64,000 nucleotides of DNA from Alphaproteobacteria bacterium (GTDB lineage Bacteria > Pseudomonadota > Alphaproteobacteria > UBA8366 > Aestuariispiraceae): positions 2,240,001-2,304,000 of the forward strand of contig JAWPMN010000001.1 of NCBI GenBank assembly GCA_033344895.1, in the 5' to 3' direction. The position numbers were made by a program, and so were the translations under genes. Every line of letters starts with the position of its first letter. Within the stretch, counting starts at the first letter, position 1. Positions 37,893 through 45,769 of this stretch are shown piece after piece. The notes under the pieces were generated by a model that saw nothing but the letters and a program-made list of their open reading frames with translations, ran no database searches and was not told the origin of the DNA.

Positions 37893-39077
37893 ATGGCAGC
37901 AGATTACGACAGCGTCTTTGCGATGGAGCCCATGATGCCCGAGCAGGGGCGGGCGGAGCTCGAAGACCTAGCGGTTACGCTGGTTGAGAAGGCCAGTGCC
38001 CTGGCCGGCCAGGTGAACCCGCTCGTAAGCCGCTCGATCGGGGACCTGGTGCGGTCCATGAACTGCTACTACAGCAACCTGATCGAAGGCCATGACACCC
38101 ACCCGCGCGATATCGAGCGGGCGATGCAGAACGATTATTCCGCCGATCCGAAGAAGCGTGACCTGCAATTGGAGGCGCGCGCCCATATCGAGCTTCAGCG
38201 GATCATCGACTTTGACGATGCGACCTGGCAAGTCGCCAGCGCCGATTTCGTGCGCTGGCTGCACAGGGAGTTTTGTAGCCGCTTGCCCGAAGATTTGCTT
38301 TGGGTCGAAAACCCGGACACCGGCGAGAAGGTGAAGGTCGTACCCGGAGAGTTCCGGGATGGTGACGTGCAGGTGGGCCTGCATGTGCCGCCGGCGGCGG
38401 AGTCGATTGAGCGCTTCCTGGCGCGTTTCGAGGAGGTCTACGCACCGGACAAGTTGTCTCGCTTGCGTCAGGTCGTGGCAGTTGCCGCGTCACATCATCG
38501 CTTGCTTTGGATTCACCCCTTTTATGATGGCAACGGGCGCGTCGCCCGGATGCACTCTCACGCCTACCTTAAGAAAATCGGCGTGGGCAGCAGCCTGTGG
38601 TCGGTCTCCCGTGGCCTCGCGCGCCGCGTTGGCGATTACAAGCGTCTCCTTATGGCGGCGGACAATCCGCGTCAGGGCGACCTGGACGGGCGCGGCAATC
38701 TCTCTTCCAAGTCCCTGCATGAGTTCTGCATCTTCTTTCTGGAGACCTGCATCGACCAGGTGGAGTTCATGGAGGAAATGCTCAAGCCCACGGAGCTGAT
38801 CCGTCGCATTGAGCGTTACACCGGCGATGCCATCCATAAGAAAGACCTGCCGAAGGGCAGTTACCAGCTCTTGCGCGAGGCGCTCCATGCCGGTGAGTTT
38901 GAACGAGGCCGCGCGGCGGAAATAACAGGCTACAAAGAGCGCCAGGGGCGGAGTGTCCTGAATGCTCTTCTGGATAAGGGTTTGCTCGTCTCTGACACCC
39001 AGCGCGGTCCGGTGCGCCTGGGCTTCCCGAACGAAGTCGTGGACTGGTGGTTCCCGCGCCTCTATCCGGTCACCTAA
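37893..39077 (+). CDS. Fic-family protein (probable AMPylase) with N-terminal inhibitory motif
   Basis: 394 aa. Fic motif HPFYDGNGR at 208-216 with the catalytic His208. An N-terminal inhibition helix motif SNLIEG at 61-66 fits (S/T)xxxE(G/N), where the Glu blocks ATP binding until released. The C-terminal part looks like a winged helix (AGEFERGRAAEITGYKERQGRSVLNALLDKGLLV). It would AMPylate an unknown target. It is convergent with the integrase, the stop codons overlapping by three bases. Confidence 0.9.
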   Translation: MAADYDSVFAMEPMMPEQGRAELEDLAVTLVEKASALAGQVNPLVSRSIGDLVRSMNCYYSNLIEGHDTHPRDIERAMQNDYSADPKKRDLQLEARAHIELQRIIDFDDATWQVASADFVRWLHREFCSRLPEDLLWVENPDTGEKVKVVPGEFRDGDVQVGLHVPPAAESIERFLARFEEVYAPDKLSRLRQVVAVAASHHRLLWIHPFYDGNGRVARMHSHAYLKKIGVGSSLWSVSRGLARRVGDYKRLLMAADNPRQGDLDGRGNLSSKSLHEFCIFFLETCIDQVEFMEEMLKPTELIRRIERYTGDAIHKKDLPKGSYQLLREALHAGEFERGRAAEITGYKERQGRSVLNALLDKGLLVSDTQRGPVRLGFPNEVVDWWFPRLYPVT

Positions 39078-40186
39078 AACAGCCGTTCATTCAGTTCTGT
39101 CACCAGGCCTTTGACGTGGCTTTCGGACAGGTGGGCGTAGCGCCGCACCATTTGCAGGGTGCGGTGGCCGAGGACTTCGGCGATTTCCAACTGGCTGGCG
39201 CCATTCATGGCGAGGTAGCTCGCGGTACTGTGCCTGAGGTCATGGAAACGGAAGTCCACCAGGCCGGCACCGTCGCGGGCATTCTCCCACGCCGTGCGAA
39301 TATCGATCGGCGCCTGACCGTCGCTGCGGGGAAACAGCCAGCGGGCAGGGGGCTTGGTGTCCATCTTTTCGTACTTGGCCTTCACCGTCTTGATCTGCTC
39401 TTCGAGCAGCTCCTTCAGGTGATGGACGACGGGTGCGGCCCGCGTCTCGCCGTTCTTGGTATCGCGCAGGACGGCAACGCTGCGCTTGATATCAACATCA
39501 TCCAATGTGAGCTGGAGGATTTCGTTTTTCCGCGCGCCGGTGGAGAGCGCAAAGACAACGATGGGGTAGAGCTGCTTGTTCGGGCTGGCCTTGCAGGCAT
39601 CGAGCAGTGCCTTGCGCTCGTCATCATCGAGATAGCGCGTCCGCTCGTTCCTGATTTTGGTGATGGGCGTCACCCCGTCCATCGGGTTGCTCGCCATCCA
39701 ACCCCAGGACTTGGCGTGTTTGAAGAGCACGGCCAGGGTGTCGCGATAGTGTTTCAACGTCTTGCGGCTCTTCGGCTTGTTCGGGCGCTGGCCCTCTTCG
39801 AGCTTGCGCCGGCCATCGCCGCCATCGGCCAGCTCCTTGAGCTTCTCGCTGATCAACTCCGGCTCGATATAGGACAGCGCGTAATCGCCGAGGGCATCGT
39901 CCCAGAAGCCGAGATAGGTCTTGGCCGCGCGCTGGGTAGTTGCGGCCCTATGGGGCAGCACGTCATCCCGATAGCGCTTGATCACGTCCTTCAGCGTTTT
40001 GTTGTTGGCCGTTTTGACGATGTTCTGAAACTCGCCCTTGCGGATCGACGCCTGGGTTTGCTCCGCCCACATCTTGGCGTCGGTCAGGCGCTTGAAGGTC
40101 TTCTGCTGTTCGGGAAAGCCTTTGATGCGCACCATCGCCCGATAGACGGTGCCGTTCTTGCGCTGACGCTTTTGAATGGTGGCCAT
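39074..40186 (-). CDS. int: Tyrosine integrase of the tRNA-fMet element
   Basis: 370 aa from ATG 40186 (MATIQKRQRKNGTVYRAMVRIKG); a longer frame to 40237 would overlap the arm repeats. SAM-like core-binding domain, then R in STGARKNEILQL, FHDLRHSTAS and LGHRTLQMVRRYAHL with the Tyr. It lies beside the right core (40367) and its arm repeats, so it is the enzyme that placed the whole 37-kb element. It is paralogous to the integrase at 22232. Confidence 0.94.
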   Translation of the reverse strand: MATIQKRQRKNGTVYRAMVRIKGFPEQQKTFKRLTDAKMWAEQTQASIRKGEFQNIVKTANNKTLKDVIKRYRDDVLPHRAATTQRAAKTYLGFWDDALGDYALSYIEPELISEKLKELADGGDGRRKLEEGQRPNKPKSRKTLKHYRDTLAVLFKHAKSWGWMASNPMDGVTPITKIRNERTRYLDDDERKALLDACKASPNKQLYPIVVFALSTGARKNEILQLTLDDVDIKRSVAVLRDTKNGETRAAPVVHHLKELLEEQIKTVKAKYEKMDTKPPARWLFPRSDGQAPIDIRTAWENARDGAGLVDFRFHDLRHSTASYLAMNGASQLEIAEVLGHRTLQMVRRYAHLSESHVKGLVTELNERLF

Positions 40187-40222
40187 CGGAACCTCGGGGC
40201 GGAAACCTGAAGGGCTGACGTG

Positions 40223-40270
40223 AATGTGCCTGGGCACATTCTGGGCACACTGAATACCAAAATGTGCCCA
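40223..40270. promoter_or_regulatory. Right integrase arm-type repeats
   Basis: aatgtgcc-tgggcacatt is a dyad (40223-40240), followed by gggcacact (40243-40251) and an inverted aatgtgccca (40261-40270). The gggcacact motif equals the left-end repeats at 3371-3389. Confidence 0.65.
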
Positions 40271-40366
40271 TCATCGTCAACAAGCTTCAACTGCCTGTAT
40301 CGGTTAATGCATTGAAAAACATATAAATAAATGTTGGCGATTGTTGAGGCTTATAGGGCTTCATAG

Positions 40367-40413
40367 GGCTCATAACCTGAAGGTCGTAGGTTCAAATCCT
40401 GCCCCCGCAACCA
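40367..40413 (+). repeat. Right attachment core (tRNA-fMet 3' duplicate)
   Basis: 47-bp copy of the tRNA-fMet 3' end including CCA, one base changed. There is no 5' half, so it is not a functional tRNA. It marks the right boundary of the element. Confidence 0.93.
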
Positions 40414-40416
40414 TAA

Positions 40417-40452
40417 AAAAAGCCCTTAACTCAATGAGTTAGGGGATTTTTT
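40417..40452 (+). terminator. Terminator following the right core
   Basis: Stem cccttaact / agttagggg with an A run before and a T run after. It is probably the original terminator of the rRNA operon, displaced 37 kb by the insertion. Confidence 0.75.
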
Positions 40453-40552
40453 GATTCTTGGGGTGTGTTCTGAAATGGGCCACTGGAATCACTATGGAAT
40501 CATGCGGGAGCGAAAAACTGCGTATTCAGATAGACGGTGTGATGTCGTGGTT

Positions 40553-41424
40553 TTAAAGGAACACGCCAGGAGCATTTGGCCAAAGTGTGCGCAGAACCGC
40601 AAAAGACGTGTGTGCCATAGCATCTGCTATTTCAGACTTATTTGAGGACATGATGGAGCATACTGCATCAATCCGGTCTTGCACTGCCGGATGAGTTTCT
40701 GATTCTTCCCACTTATGCTTAGCCAAGACCGTGAGGGCAAATAGGGCAAAATATATCCCTAGTCGGCGTTTCTGGTTTACGAGAGCGACATCTACCTTTT
40801 GGCTTTTTGCATATGTTTCCGCACCTTCCAGCAGAAATTCGGTAGCGAATTTGTCGCAACTAAATTCTTCGAGACGCTGTTGTGTTGGGTCGGATTGATT
40901 TGCTCCGGTTCCGGATTGCTGATGCTTTATATGCTGCACCTCGTGAAGTAGTGCCCACGCAGTAGAAATAGTGGCGATTTCACCGGCAGCCCGGCTTTGT
41001 GGATTGCTATTTCGATCTGCATAATTTCCTGGTTCTGCCACGCCAAACGGCAACGGTTCTAAATCCGGATTGTCGCTTGTGATCACTGCATCAAATGATG
41101 CGAGCATTTTTTGAAACTGATCAAGGTGGTCTAATTCCACAACAGGATTTTCCGCGACAAGCCGATAACCTTCCCATGCTATATAACCAGAGAACCAAAA
41201 AGCTCGCAGGGCTCTATGGTTAAAAACTATGTATCTAAAAGCCCCAGCATCCATGATGAAACGTCCATCGGGATGGTTGTCATCGACAAGTTGGAATGAG
41301 GGGGCCAATAAATTCCATAGATCTTCAAATTCTCCATTTTTTCAGGCGCACTGCCGACGAAAAGGTTTTTGACTGCCGTTTGGACATCTACGTCGTCTCG
41401 GTGATGTTTTTGTCCTATCACCAT
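40553..41424 (-). pseudogene. Lit-like (U49-type) zinc protease gene with an apparent frameshift
   Basis: The main frame (41308 to 40553) has LLHEVQHIKHQ, an HExxH zinc site, and EFSCDKFATEFLLEG with a third-ligand candidate, as in Lit-type phage-exclusion proteases. It has no ATG near its start. Upstream, ATG 41424 begins a frame (MVIGQKHHRDDVDVQ...SAPEK) one base from the nuclease stop. Joining the two across the six-base A run at about 41335-41340 gives an unbroken protein of about 290 aa, close to Lit length. The cause may be mutation, a sequencing error or frameshifting. Lit cleaves EF-Tu in E. coli; the homology here is suggestive only. Confidence 0.55.
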
Positions 41425-41425
41425 G

Positions 41426-41860
41426 CTATTTCGCCGCTTCAATAATTTTTTCGGTTACATCAACCACGCCTTCGCATGACCAAATGTCGTCAGTAAGCAG
41501 GAAACGCCAACTGTTTGTTGCTTTGACGTATGAAGCCCTTTCAGCTGCAAGGGCATGAGGGATCAATGCCGCCCGCATGACAGAAAATTCCTCCGTGAAC
41601 AAAACGGCTGCAAGGATATCAAAGTTTTTATCGGCAAGCGCCAGAGAAGCCTTCTGACCACATCTGTATTTTTGCCCGTCTTGTTCGCATAGCTGTCTGC
41701 TCTCGGGCGCGTCGATTCCGTGAAGCCGGATCCGCTGACCATGGATTTCGATTGTGTCGCCATCAATTACCGATGCTTGGCCCGTGATTTCGTCAGCATG
41801 GATAGGAGCAGAGATAATCAGTGCGAAAGCCGACGTTAAGACGAAGAAGGGAAACCTCAT
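41426..41860 (-). CDS. Secreted chimeric thermonuclease-like protein
   Basis: 144 aa with a signal peptide (cut near IHADE). Residues 25-78 are a staphylococcal-nuclease start (VIDGDTIEIHGQRIRLHGIDAPESRQLCEQDGQKYRCGQKASLALADK). The usual continuation with the RxxYGR block is missing. Instead the last 66 residues (IPHALAAERASYVKATNSWRFLLTDDIW) look like part of another protein. A deletion fusing two genes would explain this. Nuclease activity is doubtful. It overlaps the ImmA gene by four bases. Confidence 0.7.
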   Translation of the reverse strand: MRFPFFVLTSAFALIISAPIHADEITGQASVIDGDTIEIHGQRIRLHGIDAPESRQLCEQDGQKYRCGQKASLALADKNFDILAAVLFTEEFSVMRAALIPHALAAERASYVKATNSWRFLLTDDIWSCEGVVDVTEKIIEAAK

Positions 41861-42795
41861 ACCTGGCCCCCAGCTACAAATTGGTCATAGGTGTCCCAAT
41901 CCCGTGGATCGTCATCTAATAGGTCGGAAGGAGCATCATTGAACATCAATAATGAAATTGACTGCCCAAGCCTGTTGGAAAATACGGTTAATTCCTCCAC
42001 GGGTTCGTTGACGCGTGGAAAACGCCATATGTCGTTTGGCAGCTGAATAGCTTTATTGGTCTCGCCATTCTGGGCTTCCGGCCCTTGACCTGCTATGGAT
42101 CCATTAGGAATCGGCATCCCTGACTTAATGAAGACCCCCGTTTTGAGGGCTGCTTGGCTGGCACGTCCCCACAGGGCATAGCCATCTCTGGCCACCACCA
42201 TGGCAGCCCGCATATGGGTGAAGTCGATCCACTTTCGAATGGCTGCAGTCAAAGATACGCCATACCGGTCAGTTATGTGGCCAAGCAATTCAATCGTAAT
42301 CTCTTCGCCATCGACCTGTTGGCGATAATCGTTCATAGGCATCAAAAGATAAGAAGCGAAAGTATCCGCTTCCTCTTCCTGGATTTGATGACTTTTGCCC
42401 CAGAGATTCCTTTCCAAAGGCGTGCAGGAAAATTCTTGCTGCGCTTCAGGTGAGATGACCTTGTCCGCAAAGTCAGATGCAGATAATGGCTTACGGTGAA
42501 GAAGGTAGTGGCCAAATTCGTGAGCCAATGTAAACCGTTCACGACCTGGATATTCTGTATTCGTATTGTGGATGATGTGCCATTCGGCTTTTTTCTTATG
42601 GTGCCGCAGCATGCCCTCGAAGCCTTCCAAGTCACCGCCGACAACCTTGGTGATAGGATCTTCGTGGTTTTTGGATCTCTCCATAGCCAATTCCCCGACA
42701 TCCACTGGGAATCGCTCTTGGCCCAAAACCATGTCGAGCATGTTGGATAAATCGATGGCAACCTTCGCGGGGGAGTTTCCGATGGTATCGGTCAT
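41857..42795 (-). CDS. ImmA/IrrE-family metallopeptidase
   Basis: 312 aa. Zinc motif HEFGH at 92-96 in FTLAHEFGHYLLHRK, with a following EADTFASYLLMP for the third ligand. ImmA/IrrE peptidases cleave phage or ICE repressors to induce the element. The gene sits directly downstream of, and overlaps by four bases, the XRE repressor gene, the standard pairing. The C-terminal 120 residues are a variable domain. Confidence 0.9.
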   Translation of the reverse strand: MTDTIGNSPAKVAIDLSNMLDMVLGQERFPVDVGELAMERSKNHEDPITKVVGGDLEGFEGMLRHHKKKAEWHIIHNTNTEYPGRERFTLAHEFGHYLLHRKPLSASDFADKVISPEAQQEFSCTPLERNLWGKSHQIQEEEADTFASYLLMPMNDYRQQVDGEEITIELLGHITDRYGVSLTAAIRKWIDFTHMRAAMVVARDGYALWGRASQAALKTGVFIKSGMPIPNGSIAGQGPEAQNGETNKAIQLPNDIWRFPRVNEPVEELTVFSNRLGQSISLLMFNDAPSDLLDDDPRDWDTYDQFVAGGQV

Positions 42796-43118
42796 TCATC
42801 CTCGTCTTCATCTAGGAGCTCCAGCATGCGCTTGAGCTTTTGTTTTGTCTTGTCCGGCATTCCTCTGTATTTGCGGAAAAACTCCTGATCAGACGCATCA
42901 ATTTCAGACACATTTTCTGAGGCCAAAAGGTATTCCATCGTGGTGTCTAAGGCCTGTGCAATGGCTTGTAGTTTTTCTGCCGACGGGCGAGCAGAGTCTT
43001 TGTTTTCAAGCTCCCACATGTAACTTTTGCCAGATCCAATCGCTCCAGCAAGCTGTTCAAGAGTCAGCCCTTTTTTCAGGCGTTGTTCTCGAATCCTTTC
43101 TCCGAGTGGCGTAGGCAT
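42792..43118 (-). CDS. XRE-family HTH repressor
   Basis: 108 aa from ATG 43118 (MPTPLGERIREQRLKKGLTLEQLAGAIGSGKSYMWELENKD); the longer upstream frame is in non-coding sequence. It is a classic HTH_3 domain followed by an acidic tail (LLDEDEDE). Likely the phage immunity repressor, controlled by ImmA cleavage. It diverges from a strong rightward promoter (43176-43204) that has TTCGcc repeats, its probable operators. Confidence 0.9.
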   Translation of the reverse strand: MPTPLGERIREQRLKKGLTLEQLAGAIGSGKSYMWELENKDSARPSAEKLQAIAQALDTTMEYLLASENVSEIDASDQEFFRKYRGMPDKTKQKLKRMLELLDEDEDE

Positions 43119-43287
43119 TATTCCTCCCATTATTCGCCAAAAACCGCAGGTTCGGTATAGCGTTATTTCTAATCCTTGACAAGCGTCACTGGCCGACATA
43201 GATTCGCCAAGGTTCGCTACAACATTACTTTTATTAATGTGGTGGCAGAATTTTGTGAAACAAGATTGTTCAGTGAAAGGAACAAAC
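43119..43287. promoter_or_regulatory. Immunity intergenic region: rightward sigma-70 promoter and operators
   Basis: TTGACA at 43176-43181, a 17-bp spacer, and TAGATT at 43199-43204 form a near-consensus promoter on the plus strand. Four TTCGSYA-type repeats (about 43134, 43151, 43203, 43213) lie around it; the one at 43203 overlaps the -10. These are candidate repressor sites that would keep the 43288-45769 operon off in the lysogen or tune it. Confidence 0.7.
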
Positions 43288-43557
43288 ATGGCTCGAAAAG
43301 AACGAGTAACCCGTGTGATTGATGGTGACACTTTTGAAACCGCCAGCCGTAAACGCCCTATCCGCCTTGCTAATGTGGATGCTCCGGAAAAGGGAACCCG
43401 TGGCGGTGCTGCTGCGACCAAGGCATTGAAGTCGATGATTGAGGGAGAAACCGTTTCCGTTGATACGGTTGCTCGCGACGTCTATGGCCGTTCGGTTGCC
43501 AAGGTCAAATTGGGTCGCCGTTCTGTCAATAAGGCGGTCAAAGATCGCCTGAAGTAA
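43288..43557 (+). CDS. Small thermonuclease-like protein
   Basis: 89 aa from ATG 43288 (MARKERVTRVIDGDTFE); an upstream start at 43237 lies in the promoter region. VIDGDTF, RLANVDAPE and RDVYGRSVAKV are the staphylococcal nuclease motifs, all catalytic positions present in a minimal fold without a signal peptide. First gene of a three-gene rightward operon with two unrecognised genes. It is not the parent of the secreted chimera at 41426, whose framework differs. Confidence 0.8.
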   Translation: MARKERVTRVIDGDTFETASRKRPIRLANVDAPEKGTRGGAAATKALKSMIEGETVSVDTVARDVYGRSVAKVKLGRRSVNKAVKDRLK

Positions 43558-43620
43558 TCCTAGAGTGTCCGATTCTCTACGAATCGAGCTCAGCAACATC
43601 AAAGGCTAAGGAGAATAAGA

Positions 43621-44793
43621 ATGGCCTCAGTGACGACCTTCATTCGCAACACGCCTGCCTCGTCGCTGCAGGCATATTTTGAACATACGGGCATTGAGCT
43701 TTCGAACCCGATAAATTGGGATGGCCCTGAGCCTGAAGTGGTTAAAGGAACGCTCCGGGCTGTCGATGACATGACAGACGATGAACGCGCTCGCGTCCTC
43801 AATGATGCTGAGCGTGTTAGCGCCTTGGCCGATGATGCCGGGCAGACAGCTCTTTACAGCGTCGCGGAGGACCGGACAGTTCTGGATGATCTGGTCAACG
43901 GTCATGCGCGGCCACTGTGGATGTTCCTGAATGCGCCGACCTTGTTTCGCTTCGCTGAAGAGGTGCGTTTCACGGACGAGCGTCGGCGTGGACGTAGCTG
44001 GGATGGCTTCATGGCACCAGCCAATCTTGATCTGAACCGTGATGCCGTCGCTCTGGAGGCATTTAAGTCAGCTTTGCGGGAGCGGTTTTCCTCCAATAAC
44101 ATTCATATCGATATTTTCAGCCGTCAGCGCCCGACCTTTGATGGTGAAGACTGTGAATTGGTGCAGATCGTCATCTACCGGGAGGGGCTTCCCGATGCCT
44201 TTTTGGCGTTCGATGATGAAGGTGAATTGGTGCGCCGTGCGCGTCGTCCTGTGTTTGAAGCAGCGATGACCTATGAACCGGAAACCGGCGTGATTGAGGT
44301 TGTGGCCAATGATCGCGAAAGCCGCGAAGAAATGGCGCGATACATGGCGCGTGACCTGCTCGGCGTGGAGTTTCAGAGCGAGAAGGTTCCGCTCCGGAAC
44401 TATGACCTGTCTGTTCTCTTGGCCCCTCATCCGTTCCAGACGGATCCAGACGACGGGATTGAGTCTGTGGAGGTGAAGCAATTGCGTTTGATGCCGTTCG
44501 ATAACAACGGAGAGCGCGTCACTCTCGAATGCTTGCGCAAAGCGGATCGGACCATCTGGAAAATGTCGGCAGACCGTTTCGGCGCAAACGACCCTCTGGC
44601 TGGTGGCTGGGTCGCAACCCAGGCCAAATTGACCATCAAATTCCACCCGAAGGGTTCATCAAAACGTGGACGCACTTTGCCGCTGACGATCACCATGCCG
44701 CACGGGTGTAACTTGAAGGATCAAACGGAAGAGGAACAGCTGATCGGTGAGAAGTACCTGCGCCGTTGGGGCATCTTGAATGACGTTGACTGA
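43621..44793 (+). CDS. Unrecognised 390-aa protein, second gene of the phage operon
   Basis: No family recognised. It is soluble and acidic, with segments NAPTLFRFAEEVRFTDERRRGRSWDGFMAP, FSSNNIHIDIFSRQRPTFDGEDCELVQIVIYREGLPDAFLAFDDEGELVRRARRP and a beta-rich C-terminus. No Walker, nuclease or HTH motif is visible. The RBS aaggagaa is good. It overlaps the next gene by 14 bp and follows the small nuclease by 63 bp. The context (between immunity region and AbiE) suggests a lysogenic cargo function, perhaps defence. Confidence 0.65.
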   Translation: MASVTTFIRNTPASSLQAYFEHTGIELSNPINWDGPEPEVVKGTLRAVDDMTDDERARVLNDAERVSALADDAGQTALYSVAEDRTVLDDLVNGHARPLWMFLNAPTLFRFAEEVRFTDERRRGRSWDGFMAPANLDLNRDAVALEAFKSALRERFSSNNIHIDIFSRQRPTFDGEDCELVQIVIYREGLPDAFLAFDDEGELVRRARRPVFEAAMTYEPETGVIEVVANDRESREEMARYMARDLLGVEFQSEKVPLRNYDLSVLLAPHPFQTDPDDGIESVEVKQLRLMPFDNNGERVTLECLRKADRTIWKMSADRFGANDPLAGGWVATQAKLTIKFHPKGSSKRGRTLPLTITMPHGCNLKDQTEEEQLIGEKYLRRWGILNDVD

Positions 44794-45769
44794 TGTGGTT
44801 CCGCTTTCCCGGTCAGATGTCCAACTGTTGCAGTCGATCCTGCAGACGCCTGACGCGTTGATCACCGGTGCGGCTTTGGATGGATTTCATAGTCGTTTGG
44901 CAGAAGCGCTGAAGGTATCAGGTGTCTTGCAACCGGACGGGCATCAGCTTGCGGCGGTTTCGGTTTCTGACCATGACGATGAAGCCGTCACCCTAACTTG
45001 GTCGCCGGAGGAGGGTGGCTACGGCTATTTCAATCCTGAGAAGGGTTGGGTCTCCGTTCCTTCACCGTCGCTTCAGACATATGCCGTCGATATGGAGGCT
45101 GTTTTAGGGAGGCTTTTTTGCCGTCTTGATCTGCCTTCCAACAGCCGCCCGGTAGAAAGGGTCCCTGGCTTGTTATGGGAAATCGGTGATGTCCGCCTTC
45201 CTGGGCGAAGTGGCCGTTCCCCGGTCTGGTTTGCTCGGCGGCTTTCAGACCATGATACATGGGATCAGGTTGGCCGCTATCTTTCTGGTCACCCACCCGC
45301 TGATTTCAGGGTGGTTGTTTCAGCTTCCCCGATCCCTCAATTTTCCCAAGCCGACATCAATCGGCATGACTTTATCCATTTCCAAAACATTGAGGCCCAC
45401 GACGTGGGGCTTGTGATTGATCCGAGCAGTCTTTCTGCGCAGATCACGACCGGCGCATCGTCAAATTGGGATGAACCAGTCCGTCATGCGTCCGGGTTTC
45501 GCCATTTTTGGGTTGGTGATCGGGAATTCCGGTTCAATGGTGATAAACAGCGCCAGGTGGTCGAGTACCTATTTTATGTCTGGGAGCGAGGGGAGACTTC
45601 TGTCAGTTCGGCTCGGTTGTTTTCCGATCTTGAGTTTGAGACCAGTAGTCGTCTGCGGGATCTGTTTAAGGGGCACAAGGATTGGAAGGACCTGATTGAG
45701 ACCCGGAAAGGGTCTTGCCGTTTGAAAGTTGAAGAGTTGCTTGAAACGCAGAGGGCTGACGCCGATTGA
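44780..45769 (+). CDS. Unrecognised 329-aa protein, third gene of the phage operon
   Basis: No family recognised. Its C-terminal third (EFRFNGDKQRQVVEYLFYVWERGETSVSSARLFSDLEFETSSRLRDLFKGHKDWKDLIETRKGSCRLKVE) reads like a winged-helix domain of the response-regulator type. The start overlaps the 43621 gene by 14 bp, so translation is coupled. Its 3' end overlaps the convergent abiEii by about 104 bp. It probably works with the 390-aa protein. Confidence 0.65.
   Translation: MTLTDVVPLSRSDVQLLQSILQTPDALITGAALDGFHSRLAEALKVSGVLQPDGHQLAAVSVSDHDDEAVTLTWSPEEGGYGYFNPEKGWVSVPSPSLQTYAVDMEAVLGRLFCRLDLPSNSRPVERVPGLLWEIGDVRLPGRSGRSPVWFARRLSDHDTWDQVGRYLSGHPPADFRVVVSASPIPQFSQADINRHDFIHFQNIEAHDVGLVIDPSSLSAQITTGASSNWDEPVRHASGFRHFWVGDREFRFNGDKQRQVVEYLFYVWERGETSVSSARLFSDLEFETSSRLRDLFKGHKDWKDLIETRKGSCRLKVEELLETQRADAD

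Larger units (their letters stand above)
3322..40413. mobile_element. 37-kb tRNA-fMet integrated element (composite, mobilisable)
   Basis: Bounded by the 47-bp tRNA-fMet repeats. Arm-like repeats (gggcacact type) sit 49 bp inside the left core and about 115-145 bp inside the right core, next to an integrase at the right end. It carries a relaxase, MobC and two VirD4-like ATPases but no recognisable VirB/Trb/Tra mating-pair genes, so I read it as an integrative mobilisable element. An internal tRNA-Thr attP-like site with its own integrase shows that it is a composite. Cargo: ardC, Gabija plus protease, an Ssp phosphorothioation island, and a Fic protein. Confidence 0.9.

Noticed and set aside
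39047-40210. 387-codon frame antisense to the fMet integrase
   Set aside because: Integrase catalytic boxes are on the minus strand.
39074-40237. Integrase belonging to the prophage
   Set aside because: It is inside the right tRNA core and pairs with arm repeats at both ends of the 37-kb element, so it is assigned to that element.
40367-40413. A second functional tRNA-fMet
   Set aside because: Only the 3' half is present, so it cannot fold or function.
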